Positions 32,072 to 42,030 of a DNA stretch of 64,000 bases are shown here, one piece after another (within the stretch, counting starts at the first letter, position 1; each line of letters begins with the position of its first letter). Origin of the DNA: Muraenolepis orangiensis (lineage: Eukaryota > Chordata > Actinopteri > Gadiformes > Muraenolepididae); NCBI GenBank assembly GCA_027704905.1, contig CM051000.1:18557949-18621948 (forward strand), read 5' to 3'. The translations under genes were made by a program, and so were the position numbers. Under the pieces are notes generated by a model. It saw only the letters and a list, made by a program, of their open reading frames with translations, did no database searches and was not told where the DNA came from.

Positions 32072-33009
32072 TGGAGGCTCGTTCATTGAGGAAAGGGAGG
32101 ACCATCCTCCCTAAAATAAACTTGCAAGAGAAAAATAAATACACATAAATTTAACAGATTCATCTGTGAAAATATTGATAATATTAATATTTTAACACTT
32201 TGAAAGCATAACAACGTGTCAAAGTACCAACAGTGCCCCCTACCGCTAATTTTACATTACTGTATGGAGGAATGTCCTCCCCAAGCTCCCCATTGAAGTC
32301 CATTCTAAAACTGCCGGACCTGAGCGGCCGGTGACTCCTGGAGTTTACATGAGTGTTTACGGCGGTAAGGGAGGACGATCCTACCTTAGGGCGGGTCTAG
32401 CCAGAGGCTCTGTGAACCAATCAGCAGAGCTCCCTGCGCTGGTGAATACTCAATACTCAAAGTTTTGGGGGGTGGGTTATCATCATGCAAAGATCTATCT
32501 TGTGTCATTCATATTAATTCCGCGTTCCAGACAACTCGTGAGTCATTCACTTTTAATTACATTTCAGATTTGAAACTTTCGAGTTACGAACTCAAAACGT
32601 TCTGCATGACGCCAAACATAAACAGAAAGCATGGCGACGTGATTGACGTGATTTACGTGCATAACTAGTTTTACTATATGATAGTATGTCTTATTTTAAT
32701 TAAATACAGGTAAATATACTTTACACAAAAAACGCTTCTCCCTCAAATCTCACTAAATTTCAATTCCATTAGTTTTGTTTGGTAGAACTTGCCACTGTGC
32801 ATAGAACTTATGTTCCCATTTTTCATATTTTCATCATTAATTTAGCTAAATAGCTATTTTTCATCAAATCAATGCTTCTTCCCCCTCGCATCACAATCGG
32901 TTTTAATTCTATTTGGCTTGTCTGCTAAAATGACCCACTAATTCACTGTCCACATTTATAGTGAGGCACCTTCCTTCTCCCCTACTTTTACAACCACCAG
33001 CCGCCACTT
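32069..33009. mobile_element. Non-autonomous hAT-like element
   Basis: The left end CAGTGGAGGCTCG and right end CCAGCCGCCACTT form an imperfect inverted repeat like those of fish hAT elements, including 41461-43333 here. The flanks are TA dinucleotides on both sides, so an 8-bp TSD (ATATATAT-like) is possible but ambiguous. No transposase is recognisable. Confidence 0.6.
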
Positions 33010-33330
33010 CTATATATATAATATTATATTATGCATGCTTTGTAATCAGATGTCGCTTTAGCTTGGTTGGCTTTGTGGCTTTGTTCACACCTGAAGACAC
33101 ATGACACGGTGGACTGACCGGACTGACTGAAACATTGATCCGTATTTAGCTTGCCAGTTAGCAGGGAGGCTAATAAACCGAGCTACACAGCAGCAGCAGA
33201 AGTTTGTTGCGAGTGATTCATGATTGACGTGATGGGTCACAATCATATCAGAGTTTATATTCGCCCAAAGATAACATGGGTTGAAGTAATGAATACAATA
33301 AGCTTGTTTGATTGATGCAATTGGTGCCTG
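33010..33330. other. No feature recognised
   Basis: Moderately AT-rich sequence with only short, unsupported open frames. Confidence 0.5.
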
Positions 33331-33545
33331 TCTGCAGATATGCATTTTTAAGGATGCAGTAACATTTCGTGGACCCCCTAGCTATGGGTCAGGACCCCAG
33401 TTGGAGAACCACTGCTCTTGTTCATTAATACTTGACTTTCAATGAAATGAGTCTGACTGAACCTACTTTAGACAACCAGAGCATACAGAAGTAATGGCCA
33501 GCTACTGTCTGTATCACTGATAACTAACTACCATTATATACAGTT
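33330..33545. mobile_element. MER-like hAT fragment, inverted partner at 57540-57760
   Basis: Includes GGACCCCCTAGCTATGGGTC and ends GGAGAACCACTG, a terminal-repeat sequence common in small hAT elements. The following unique sequence (TACTTGACTTTCAATGAAAT) is also shared, in inverted orientation, with 57600-57660. Confidence 0.6.
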
Positions 33546-33599
33546 ACAATACTAGCTGGGAGATTCTGAAGTTCAGATTCTGAATTATCATTGTCATTC

Positions 33600-34100
33600 T
33601 GAAGTTCAGCTGAGCCAAACAGAGGCACCACTAAGAAGCTGTGTAAACAGAATATTTTATGTAAATGCTTTAACTTAAGAAATGTAAAAATAAATTAACA
33701 ATTCAAATCTAGGGTTAGTCTGATGAGGACATGCTCAAACAAACTAAAGAAACCACTTCTGATTTACATGTCTGCTCACGACCAATGTGTGTTCTCATTG
33801 GTCAGAACACACATTGGTCCGATTGTTCACGGATGGGTCGAAGGAAAACAGCTTAAATCAAGTCTTCATCCTGGTGAGTCCAGCTGTAGTACAAATTAGT
33901 TATTACTAAATTACTTCTCCAAGGGGCATAGCCGAGGCTACCCTGCATTTACATTACATTTGCATGCAGCTAGTTTTACTGGTAGGCAGAAAATGGCCTG
34001 TTTTGGTCATGGTAAAGGTCATTGCACATTTTCCTCGCCATTGAGTAGAGCTTCTCCACTTCCTGTCACATCTAAACCTGTGGCCATGCCTTGACATCAC
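33600..34100 (+). other. Gene-less lectin unit relic (promoter flank joined to downstream flank)
   Basis: 33610-33890 matches the region upstream of lectin genes 2 and 3: ACACCACT, ATTGGT, and CTTCATCCTGGTGAGTCC as a single 46-bp unit. After about 33905 it matches the region downstream of the genes (CTTCTCCAAGGGGCATAGCC, then CCTGTCACATC). All coding exons are missing between them. Confidence 0.75.
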
Positions 34101-34465
34101 TGATTAAAGACCACTGTCGAAGACCGACGTCGGTGCTAGACCATTGCGCACCTTACTGAGAACCTTATGGCTCCCCCCCCCCCCCCCTGCTCCAAGGACC
34201 CTCTCCGCATTCCACCCTCTGGTTCATCTCCCCGCGTCGACCACACCACGTAACCTATCCTACCCTACCTTGTTGTGTTTTAGAGTTTGTGGAGATTTTT
34301 CAGTAAAGACATTTTCCGTTGTTTTGGTTGTCCTGTATCTCTTCTTCTGGGTTCTCTGGGGACATTTGGCTGGCCGGTCTCGTTGGGTCCTAACAGAATG
34401 GTCAAGCCCAAATTGAGCCCAGCCGGGAACCCAGAAGCAGGGAGCGGGACACCACCCGAGTTACG

Positions 34466-34960
34466 CTAGCTCCCCACGTCTCTAGTTCCTAACTCCCAGG
34501 CTATCTCCCTGTGTCTCCAGCTCCTAGCTTCCAGGCTAGCTCCCTGTGTCTCCAGTCCCTAGCTCCCAGACTAGCTCCCTGTGTCTCCAGCTCCTAGCTT
34601 CCATGCTAGCTCCCTGTGTCTCCAGTTCCTAGCTTCCAGGCTAGCTTTTTGTGTCTCCAGTTCCTAGCTCCCAGGCTAGCTCCCTGCATCTCCAGTCCCT
34701 AGCTTCCAGGCTAGCCCCCTGTGTCTCCAGACCCTAGCTTCCGGGCTAGCTACCTGTGTCTCCAGTTCCTAGCTCCCGGTGTCTCAAGTCCCTAGCTTCC
34801 AGGCTAGCTTCTTGTGTCTCCAGTTCCTAGCTCCCAGGCTAGCTCCCTGTGTCTCCAGTTCCTAGTTTCCAGGCTAGCTCCCCGTGTCTCTAGCTCCTAG
34901 CTTCCAGGCTAACTCCTCATGTCTCTAGCTCCCTTGCTCCCAGGCTAGCTCCTTGGCTAT
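34466..34960. repeat. 36- to 38-bp C/T-rich minisatellite inside the LTR element
   Basis: Units of the form CTAGCTCCCTGTGTCTCCAG followed by TTCCTAGCTTCCAGG, about 13 imperfect copies, occupy the expected internal coding region. Confidence 0.9.
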
Positions 34961-35241
34961 GCCAGCACCTCGTGGTTCCGAGCCCATCGTTTCCCGGGCT
35001 GGTTCCACATCTGCTCCGTGGCTACACCTGCTCCCGAGGAGGACCCCCACCTGCTCCCCGAGGACCCCCCACCTGCTCCCCGAGGACCCCCCACCTGCTC
35101 CCGAGGAGGACCCCACCGTCTCCCGAGGACCCCTTCCTATCTCGCGGACCCCTCTCTGCCGAATACCGGCGTCGGGGGCGAGATCCTGAGAACCCGGGGC
35201 TCTCGGGCGGTCGTCCGGTGCCTCCCCTCAAGGGGGGATAC
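34961..35241 (+). pseudogene. Proline-rich gag-like tail of the LTR element
   Basis: Open frames on the plus strand are dominated by Pro, Glu and Arg and include three near-repeats of a CCCCGAGGACCCCCCACCTG module. I recognise no domain; by position it would be the end of the internal region before the polypurine tract. Confidence 0.4.
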
Positions 35242-35582
35242 TGATGTGCCCCCGCGCTCTAATTGATCCCAGGTGTTGCCCATCGTAATCGAGCTGGGAT
35301 CTACACTACTTAAGGCTGTCGAAGACCAACGGCGGGTCTTGACCATTGCGCACCTTACTGAGAACCTTATGGCTCCCCCCCCCCCCGCTCCAAGGACCCT
35401 CTCTGCGTTCCACCCTCCGGACCATCTCCCCACATTGACCGCGTAACTTATCCTACCCTACCTTGTGTTTTTGAGTTTGTGGAGATTTTTCAGTAAAGAC
35501 ATTTTCCGTTGTTTTGGTTGTCCTGTGTCTCCTTCTGGGTTCTCTGGCACATTTGGCTCGCCAGTCTCGTTGGGTCCTAACA

Positions 35583-36143
35583 CCAGGTGCAAATAGCCAC
35601 ATTGGCTATGGCACACCGGGTGGAAATATAATTGTTAGCTACGGACATCTGGGTGCTAATAGCATCTGCCTTATTTAATTTACCTTATACTTACCTGGTA
35701 ACTACCCTGCCGTTTCATGGTATGCCTTCTTAAATATTGGGAAAGTTCTTGTAATGTTTTTACAATTGAGATGAATTTCAATAAATCATAAACCCTTTAA
35801 AAAAATGGGTTTAAAAAAATATTTTGTATAACTGCCTAAAGTGTCCTCTACGCTGAACACTGGCAGTATTCGCCCTCTGCGACGATAGCCATCAATGCAA
35901 TTGTGTTCCTGTCCACGTTGATGCGTGTGCGCCGGGACTCTTTAAAGACGGCACAATACCGGTGCACCACATCCTCTGGACTCTGAACTAGAAGACAGAT
36001 CATAAAATGAAAATATAGAAATGTATAATTACCCAATATATTGATAGTCCTGATTATACATTTGGCACATTTAGGAATTAAGACAGGTAAACCGAAGCAA
36101 TTTAATCTCGTCACTAGTGATGACACTAAAATACACAACTGAT
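35583..36143. other. Mostly unassigned sequence
   Basis: AT-rich with short repeats of a CATTGGCTATGGCACACCGG / GGTGCTAATAGCATC type near 35585-35670. The only coding-like piece is the possible exon at 35848-35998. Confidence 0.5.
35848..35998 (-). other. Possible terminal exon or captured gene fragment
   Basis: On the minus strand a pyrimidine-rich stretch (ATGATCTGTCTTCTAG) ends in an acceptor-like AG near 35989. It is followed by an open frame of about 46 residues (SPEDVVHRYCAVFKESRRTR and so on, ending YCQCSA) and a stop at 35848-35850. The composition looks protein-like and GC content rises locally. I do not recognise the family; it may be a transposon or host-gene exon. Confidence 0.3.
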
Positions 36144-37424
36144 TGTCACGGGTCGACGTGGGGGGAATGAGGAGGAGGGAACGGGGACTTAGGAGGTGAA
36201 CCCAAATGCACGACACGATGACTCACGTATCCAAATAAAGATTCTTTACTGATAACAAAGTAACACAAAAAATCACTTAGATGGAAAACGCATGAACCGC
36301 AAAAGCAAAATACTTAACTACAATAACCTGACGGTGGCATGGCATGACGTGGAACCTGAACGCTGAAGAACTCGGCATAACACAACGAGACAGTATATAT
36401 AATATAATATACACATGTAATATACACATGCAATACGAACCGAACAAAAGAAGACGCCGCCTATTTAAACACACGGGGCATAACAGGCAGGCCCGGCGTC
36501 ATGGGCGGGCCCCATGGGGCCAGGCCCGCCCATCCAGGATTTGGGCCCGCCCATGAGAAATCAGGGATTAAAAAAAAAGATTATATAAAAAATATTTTTT
36601 ATTTTTTTATTATTATGTTTATTGTTTTTATTTGTAGGGCTTTATCATACCATTCATTTTTGTATTAAACTATGTTGAAACATTAGTATAATATCATTTT
36701 TTTTATTTTGCTATGAAATTGTGAATGAATCTCGCGATACTGGTTTTTCGCGGGGTTGAGTCGTGTGTGTGTTTTTTTTAAGTGAGACACGTCACAGCAA
36801 CCTGTCAGTTTATATGTATCGGCAACAATGGATATTAGGAAGTGGTTCACCAACAATAAGAGCTCACACAAGGATTGTGGCAACTCAGCACCAGCTGAAA
36901 CATTTCCTATGCTCAAAATGTTTCATTGTGTGCACAAAAATAACGCCTAAATCTTTCGGCAACTATATGCACATATGTTACGTTAAAATGGGGTGGGGCC
37001 TGGGGGTCGGGGGTGGGGGTCGGGGGGTGGGCCCGCCCTGGTAAATCAAATGCCCGCCCAGAGATGGATGTCTGCCGCCGGGTCTGATAACAGGTGGTCC
37101 CAGGCAGCTAATAAGACGGGCAGGAAAACATGAGGGGGAAATCAACGGTGATGCGCTGCAGCTGCGGGGGAGCACTAACAAGGGGGCGTGGCTATCAGGA
37201 CGAGGGCTGGGGAAACGATGACAGGAATGCGGGACGTGATAGGGGGCGTGGCTACCTGGACGAGGGCTGGGGAAACGGTGACGTGAATGCGGTACGTGAT
37301 AGGGGCGTGGCTACCTGGACGAGGGCTGGGGAAACGGTGACGTGAATGCGGGACATGATAGGGGGCGTGGCTATCCGGGTGAGGGCTGGGGAAACACTGG
37401 GAGGCAGAACTGCCAATCCTGACA
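36144..37424 (-). mobile_element. Solo LTR, minus orientation, carrying a nested hAT element
   Basis: The outer boundaries are TGTCACGG (36144) and CCTGACA (37424), with a perfect 5-bp TSD CTGAT at 36139-36143 and 37425-37429. Its sequence outside the nested insertion is the minus-strand counterpart of the solo LTR at 26739-27170, including the tandem AGGGGGCGTGGCTAYC modules (37175-37375) and the AATAAAGA region near 36235. Without the 599-bp nested element and its 8-bp duplication, the LTR would be about 670 bp. Confidence 0.88.
36488..37086. mobile_element. Non-autonomous hAT element nested in the LTR
   Basis: The ends CAGGCCCGGCG and CGCCGGGTCTG form imperfect inverted repeats. An exact 8-bp TSD, ATAACAGG, is at 36480-36487 and 37087-37094. 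Internal GGGCGGGCC repeats near both ends suggest subterminal binding sites. A short frame from about 36829 (MDIRKW on the plus strand) resembles the start of ZMYM-type hAT transposases but soon runs out. Confidence 0.88.
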
Positions 37425-37429
37425 CTGAT

Positions 37430-37779
37430 TCATGATAGGCCCAGACTTGGTCAACGGATATGAAATTGTGGATTGTGTGTGTAGGCAATGACCTTAGCCT
37501 GATGCCTAATCAAATCGATCAATATGAGGGTGCTACATAGAAACTAGAACTGAAATGTGTCAAACTACTGTGACATCAAATATCTTTGCACTAAGAAAAT
37601 GGTTTAGGATTAATGCTATTAAATTAGGAGACAACCAAACAGCACAGGTTATCAGAATGTGTGGGTTAGGGCTAGAGTAATCAAGGTGGTGGTGTACAAG
37701 CATTTAGAAAAACTATGATAACCATCCAGCTACATATAAATGTAATATAATTGTGAGCCATATTTTTCCAAATTATGGA
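37430..37779. other. No feature recognised
   Basis: Unique-looking AT-rich sequence without long open frames or repeats. Confidence 0.5.
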
Positions 37780-37796
37780 AGTATGGAAGTTTGAAA

Positions 37797-38052
37797 GTTC
37801 TTGCTCTTGTTTTTGTTCATGTTCTTATTCTTCTTGGGTGTTCTTGTTCTTCTTCTTCTTGGTCTTTTTGTTCTTGTTCTTGGTCTTCTTGTTCTTGTTC
37901 TTCTTGTTCTTGGTCTTTTTGTTCTTGTTCTTGTTCTTCTTGTTCTTGTTCTTGTTCTTCTTGTTCTTCTTGGGTGTTCTTGTTCTAGGTCTTCTTGTTC
38001 TTGTTCTTCTTGGGTGTTCTTGTTCTTCTTGGGTGTTCTTGTTCTTCTTCTT
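37797..38052. repeat. (TTCTTG)n-type microsatellite
   Basis: Irregular TTCTTG/TTCTTC hexamers with GGTC and GGGTG interruptions. Long Leu/Phe/Ser frames on one strand and Arg/Thr frames on the other are composition artefacts. Confidence 0.95.
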
Positions 38053-38059
38053 TCCTGGT

Positions 38060-38725
38060 GCATGCTGGGATTTTCGGAGGGTGAAAGAGAGAGAGGAGCG
38101 AGACGTTTCTCGTTATATTTTCCGTTTATTTTTTGTGTAATGGGTGTTCATTTAATATAGTTTACAGGTGGTAGTTTGATTTGCGTTACTTTTCGTGCTT
38201 TTGGGTGGGGTGTGTGGGGTGTTGTGTGGGCTTCTCCTGCCGGCGTCTGACGCCATGGTAAATGGAGACTTTGCCAAGCTCACGCGGAAGCACGGCATTA
38301 AGATCTCCGCCGGCTTCGCGTGCACCGTGGAGGAGATCGGGCTGGCCGTGGGGGAGAAGGTCGGACACGGCAGCATTAAGTCCTTGGCGCGGATGAACAG
38401 CGCGGTGGTGATCTTTCTGGATCAGGTGGAGAAGGTGAACTGCGTCATCGAGACGGGCATCACGGTGAGAGAGATGTTTGTACAGGTGCAGCCGCTGATG
38501 CTGCCCGCAACCAAAGTTATACTTTCAAATGTCCCTCCCTTCATAACTGATGAGTTCCTCAGCAGAGAACTGTCCAGACATGGGAAACTTGTTTCTCCAA
38601 TGAAAAAGATGCTGTCTGGATGTAAGTCTCAGTTACTGAAACACGTAGTGTCTCACCGCAGACAGGTGTATATGATTCTGAACAATCGGAATGCGGAGCT
38701 TAACCTCCGTTTTTACGTTAAGGTG
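38060..38725 (+). mobile_element. Tx1-like LINE, 5' part
   Basis: Begins near TGGTGCATGCTGGGATTTTC with a GA-rich 5' UTR, followed by ORF1 at 38255. It is cut at 38726 by the LTR of a copia element. The 3' end of a Tx1-type LINE lies on the other side (39620-40575), so the two are probably one element with most of ORF1 and ORF2 deleted. Confidence 0.8.
38255..38725 (+). pseudogene. Tx1-like LINE ORF1, N-terminal 157 residues
   Basis: Starts MVNGDFAKLTRKHGIK and continues with the conserved GFACTVEEIGLAVGEKVGHG, ARMNSAVVIFL, LSNVPPFITDEFLSRELSRHG and LLKHVVSHRRQ blocks of fish Tx1-type ORF1 proteins, which bind RNA/DNA of the element. The frame is intact until the copia LTR replaces it at 38726. 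The C-terminal zinc knuckle expected in this family is therefore missing. Confidence 0.85.
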
Positions 38726-39600
38726 TGTTGAGCATAGTAGACTTATACCTTGTGTCTACTTGCGTAGCGGTAAGGTGAATATTCTTAAGAGTTCAAAAGG
38801 ATCGTACTGTCCAGACAGTTGTCTATGTTTAGCCATCCAACTCGGCTTAATTTATTCGCGGAGGAGAAACCACAGTGACTGCTCTCTTTGGAGTCAGTTT
38901 GTCAAGAGGCAGATGGAGCTGTTTTGCCCATCTTTATATAACTGCGCAACAGCGCCTCCCCCTGGACAACAGTGGTAGTCACAGCTACTCACATAAATCA
39001 GATACACAGTAACACACATGCATTCATAATATATACATACTTCTATGTTATATCTTAACACTCCCACTTATGAATCATGTGCCCATTGTATATCCGTTCA
39101 GATTTAAACAACAAACAAAATAAAAAAAATGGTACAATCATGTGGACTTCAACACATTATTACACACCAAACATGACCCCTGCACATTTCCTCAGCTTCA
39201 GTTTGGTGACAGGCTTGGTCATTACATCTGCAACCATTTCGGGTGTGGGATAATAAACCAATGACATCCTTTCCTCCCTTATGGAAGACCTGATAAAGTG
39301 GTATTTAATATCCACGTGTTTACATCTCTGCCTACACACAGGGTTTTTAACTAGTGCTATTGTCCCCTGGTTGTCCTCGTTAACAATGGTTTTCTTGTAC
39401 ACATAGGCATCCATACCCCCCAATAGCTTCTCCAAATGAATACACTCCTGTATAGTTAGAGCTAGAGCCATGTACTCAGCCTCGCATGTAGAAAGTGCTA
39501 CTGTGGGCTGTTTCTTGGTTTTCCAAGAGACTAGTGAGCTGTCCTTACTCATGCTCACACAATACCCTGTTGTACTGCCGGCTGCCGAACCCTGGGCTCT
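38726..39600 (-). mobile_element. Ty1/copia retrotransposon remnant, 3' end
   Basis: In minus orientation it has the end of RNase H (39590 to 39160), a polypurine tract (AAGTGGGAG, about 39061-39069), and a 335-bp 3' LTR from TGTTAAGA (39060) to GCTCAACA (38726). The 5' LTR, gag, integrase and RT are absent. It separates the two halves of the Tx1-like LINE. Confidence 0.85.
39160..39590 (-). pseudogene. copia RNase H C-terminal fragment
   Basis: Shows the diagnostic copia RNase H residues STTGYCVSM, SLVSWKTKKQ, TVALSTCEAEYMAL, VNEDNQGTIALVKNP, KHVDIKYHFIR and the ADVMTKPV tail before the stop at 39160. The frame is intact over this piece. The open frame continues upstream into Tx1 sequence (to 39645), which is read-through, not part of the protein. 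Confidence 0.88.
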
Positions 39601-39604
39601 CTGC

Positions 39605-40575
39605 TGGGTCTGCACTCTGTCCGGGTGGCCCAGAGGATTCTTCAACTCTGGAGCCAGATCCTCTGCCCTGATGAAAAAAGACTGCTAAGGAGCTACGGAC
39701 AGGGAAGAGCCAGGCCAGACCCAGCAGACCCTTTCCCGGAGATCTACCTGAGCCCAGGGCTCGGAGAACTGACCGGCCCCCTGCTCCAGGTCGCAAACTC
39801 TGTAAAGATGACAATACACAGAGCTGACAAGAGAACACTCTACATGAACATTGTAAAGACGACCAATAAGAATGTGCTGAAGGACAGGGAGGATTTTATA
39901 CAAACCTCCCATAAAAAAACGTACTGCCGACCTCCAGTGGATTTTACATGGTGCCATTGCCTGCAATTCCTTTATCTCCACTATTAATCCTGCTGTTTTT
40001 AACAAGTGTCCATTTTGTGGTTTTAGAGAGACTGTGTTCCATGTCTTTACAGAGTGCAAGAGACTCACAGGTTTCTTCTCTCTTTTAACATGGCTCTTTA
40101 GTCTTTTTGGTATAGTTTTTACCAAGAGTGTTTTTATCATGGGAGCTCCATGCAAAAAAACAAACAAAGAAAAGTGGCAGCTCCTGAACTACCTCTCTGG
40201 TGAAGCAAAAATGGCCATTTATTTAAGTAGGAAAAACAGAGTAGAAAATAGGAAAGGGGAAGAGGCAAAAGCGATCTGGCTGTGCATCAGAGCCAGACTC
40301 TGGTTGGAGCATCGTTTTTATAAACACGTTGGGGATCTGGATGCTTTTAAACAGCGGTGGTGTTACGAAGACATTGTGTGTTCTGTTGTGGATGAAGATT
40401 TGCACTTTGCACAAGTTTTTAAGACCTAGGTTTTAATGTACTATTTTGAGTGATTTGTTGTTGTTTTTTTTAATTTTTTAATTTTTTAATTTATTTTTGC
40501 ACAATGAAGCACTTTATTTGATCATAATTGATCGTATGTAAATAAAGTGTTTTTGCAAAAGTCAAAAAAAGTCTT
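39605..40575 (+). pseudogene. Tx1-like LINE ORF2 C-terminus and 3' end
   Basis: The plus strand encodes the C-terminal part of a Tx1-type ORF2 in two frames. About 39625-39960 holds GLGELTGPLLQ and REDFIQTSHKKTYC. After a frameshift near 39960, the frame to 40429 holds the CPFCGFRETVFHVFTECKRL zinc-finger-like block, KWQLLNYLSGEAKMAIYLSR and IWLCIRARLWLEHRFY. The 3' UTR has AATAAAGTG near 40540. RT and endonuclease are missing. Confidence 0.82.
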
Positions 40576-41207
40576 CTTCTTCTTCTTTCTCCCTTCTGCT
40601 CCTCTTTCAGGAACCTATTCTCCTCTTTTATCAATCTTAAATCCTCCTGCAACTTCCCCATGGTTGGAGCCAGGTGACTTTTGGTTGAATCTCTACAGCA
40701 GGGGTTGGCAAGTACGTTTGGCCATGGGCCAATTATTCAATTATACTGCTAAGCTTTGTAGTAACACAATCCCACGGACCAGCAGTAAGAAGCAGGCCGG
40801 CGTGCCATTTTCATGATACATCACTTCAAGCCCCTGATTGTAATTCTTGCACCATGCAAGGTTGCTGTATATACAATAAAGAGCCTCGCAGAGACACACC
40901 CAAACCAACCCCTGGAAATGCGGCCCAATGTGCTGCTCCCTGGGGGGGGGGGGGAACCATACTCTGATCTGGCAAGACCTGCGCATGAACCCAGGTAGGT
41001 CCTTATCACTACATCTCTGCACTGCCTTTATGATCATTAGTAGACATATGAAATCTTACCAGCGTTTTTCTAACATAGGGAATTTTTTGGCAGCCACCAA
41101 AGCCAATCTATGGCTGCGTATTGCTGCCACACCAGAAAAGGATAAAACGGATCAGTATCATGTTATAACAGTTTATTGTTATAACTAGATAATATAATAT
41201 ATATAAC
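40576..41207. other. Unassigned, with a possible short hAT-like piece
   Basis: Near 40700-40915 the sequences CAGGGGTTGG and CCAACCCCTG form a 10-bp inverted repeat with GGCCA-rich ends, as in small hAT elements, but no TSD matches. A 12-bp G run is at about 40945. No gene is seen. Confidence 0.4.
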
Positions 41208-41260
41208 GACTTTTTTCACAAGATATTTTAACATTATTAAAATATCTTGTGAAAAAAGTC
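41208..41260. repeat. Perfect 24-bp hairpin
   Basis: GACTTTTTTCACAAGATATT plus TTAA at 41208-41231 is exactly complementary to 41237-41260, with a 5-base loop (CATTA). It lies just after paired GTTATAAC motifs. Confidence 0.93.
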
Positions 41261-41722
41261 TAGTTATTTGTTACTAGTGTAGCCAGTGCTACTGTTAGAG
41301 GGTTAGCTGTCAGATCATTTGATTCAAGTGGCTGAGCCACCGCTGTCTATTTAAGACACACCCCCCTTTCTTTAGTCAGCTGGCCTTTCCATAGAAGGAA
41401 AACGCCGCAGCTGTACGTAGTTTAGCATCTCCCGCTACACTTTAAATGCTCACTGCCACCCAGTGGCGGCTCGTCCATAGGGGCGCAGGGGCGCCGCCCC
41501 ACCTGGTTGAGAGAGGAAAAAATAAATAAAAATAAAAATAAAAATAATTGTGTTTTTTTTTTTTTTTTTTTAAATAAACTAAACATGTTTAAAATGAATA
41601 ATAATTACTCATTTTATGTATGTTTGTGTTTAAAATGCACAATAACGTTAATATAGCAAATATAAATCATTGTTGTGCGTGCTATTCTCCCCCCTCGTTT
41701 GTCATTGACGTCACTCTCATAG

Positions 41723-41792
41723 AAATTTGGTACCTACCTCCAAACCTGGGCGCACGGCAGTGCGCCCAGGTTTGGAGGTAGGTACCAAATTT
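41723..41792. repeat. Perfect 33-bp hairpin
   Basis: The 33 bases at 41723-41755 are exactly complementary to 41760-41792, with a 4-base loop (GGCA). The right arm and following TTTGATAGGC... are then repeated directly at about 41826-41870. The stem includes two GGTACC sites. Confidence 0.95.
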
Positions 41793-41929
41793 GATAGGCA
41801 ATGTAGCCTATCAAGGGTCAAGGTTTTGAGGTAGGTACCAAATTTGATAGGCAAATGTAGCCTATCAAGGGTCCTGAATACGATCTCTGGGAGCGCATTT
41901 CATTGCGCCCGAACAAGGAAACCAGTCAC

Positions 41930-42030
41930 GCATGCGCGACTCAAATTGAGTGGCGCATGCGTGAGCAAATTGAGTGGCGCATGCGTGAATGCGTGAGCAA
42001 AGAAAACCAGTCACGCATGCGCAATTCATA
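41930..42030. repeat. GCATGCG short repeats in the hAT element
   Basis: CAGTCACGCATGCGC occurs twice and GAGTGGCGCATGCGTGA twice in both orientations. CpG-rich, palindromic GCATGC cores could be transposase or host-factor sites. Confidence 0.8.

Larger units (their letters stand above)
34104..35582 (+). mobile_element. Degenerate gypsy-like LTR element
   Basis: The 3' LTR is 35242-35582 (TGATGTGCCCCCG to GTCCTAACA), preceded by a purine-rich AAGGGGGGATA as a polypurine tract. A 5' LTR lacking its start is at about 34104-34395 and ends in the same GGGTCCTAACA. Between them are no pol motifs, only a C-rich tandem repeat and a proline-rich frame. Related solo LTRs are at 60729-61061 and 47186-47413 (both minus). 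Confidence 0.75.

Noticed and set aside
37773..38160. Leu/Phe-rich and Arg/Thr-rich proteins
   Set aside because: Artefacts of the TTCTTG microsatellite on the two strands.
40701..40915. Complete small hAT element
   Set aside because: The 10-bp inverted ends look right, but no 8-bp duplication flanks them, so the boundaries are not supported.
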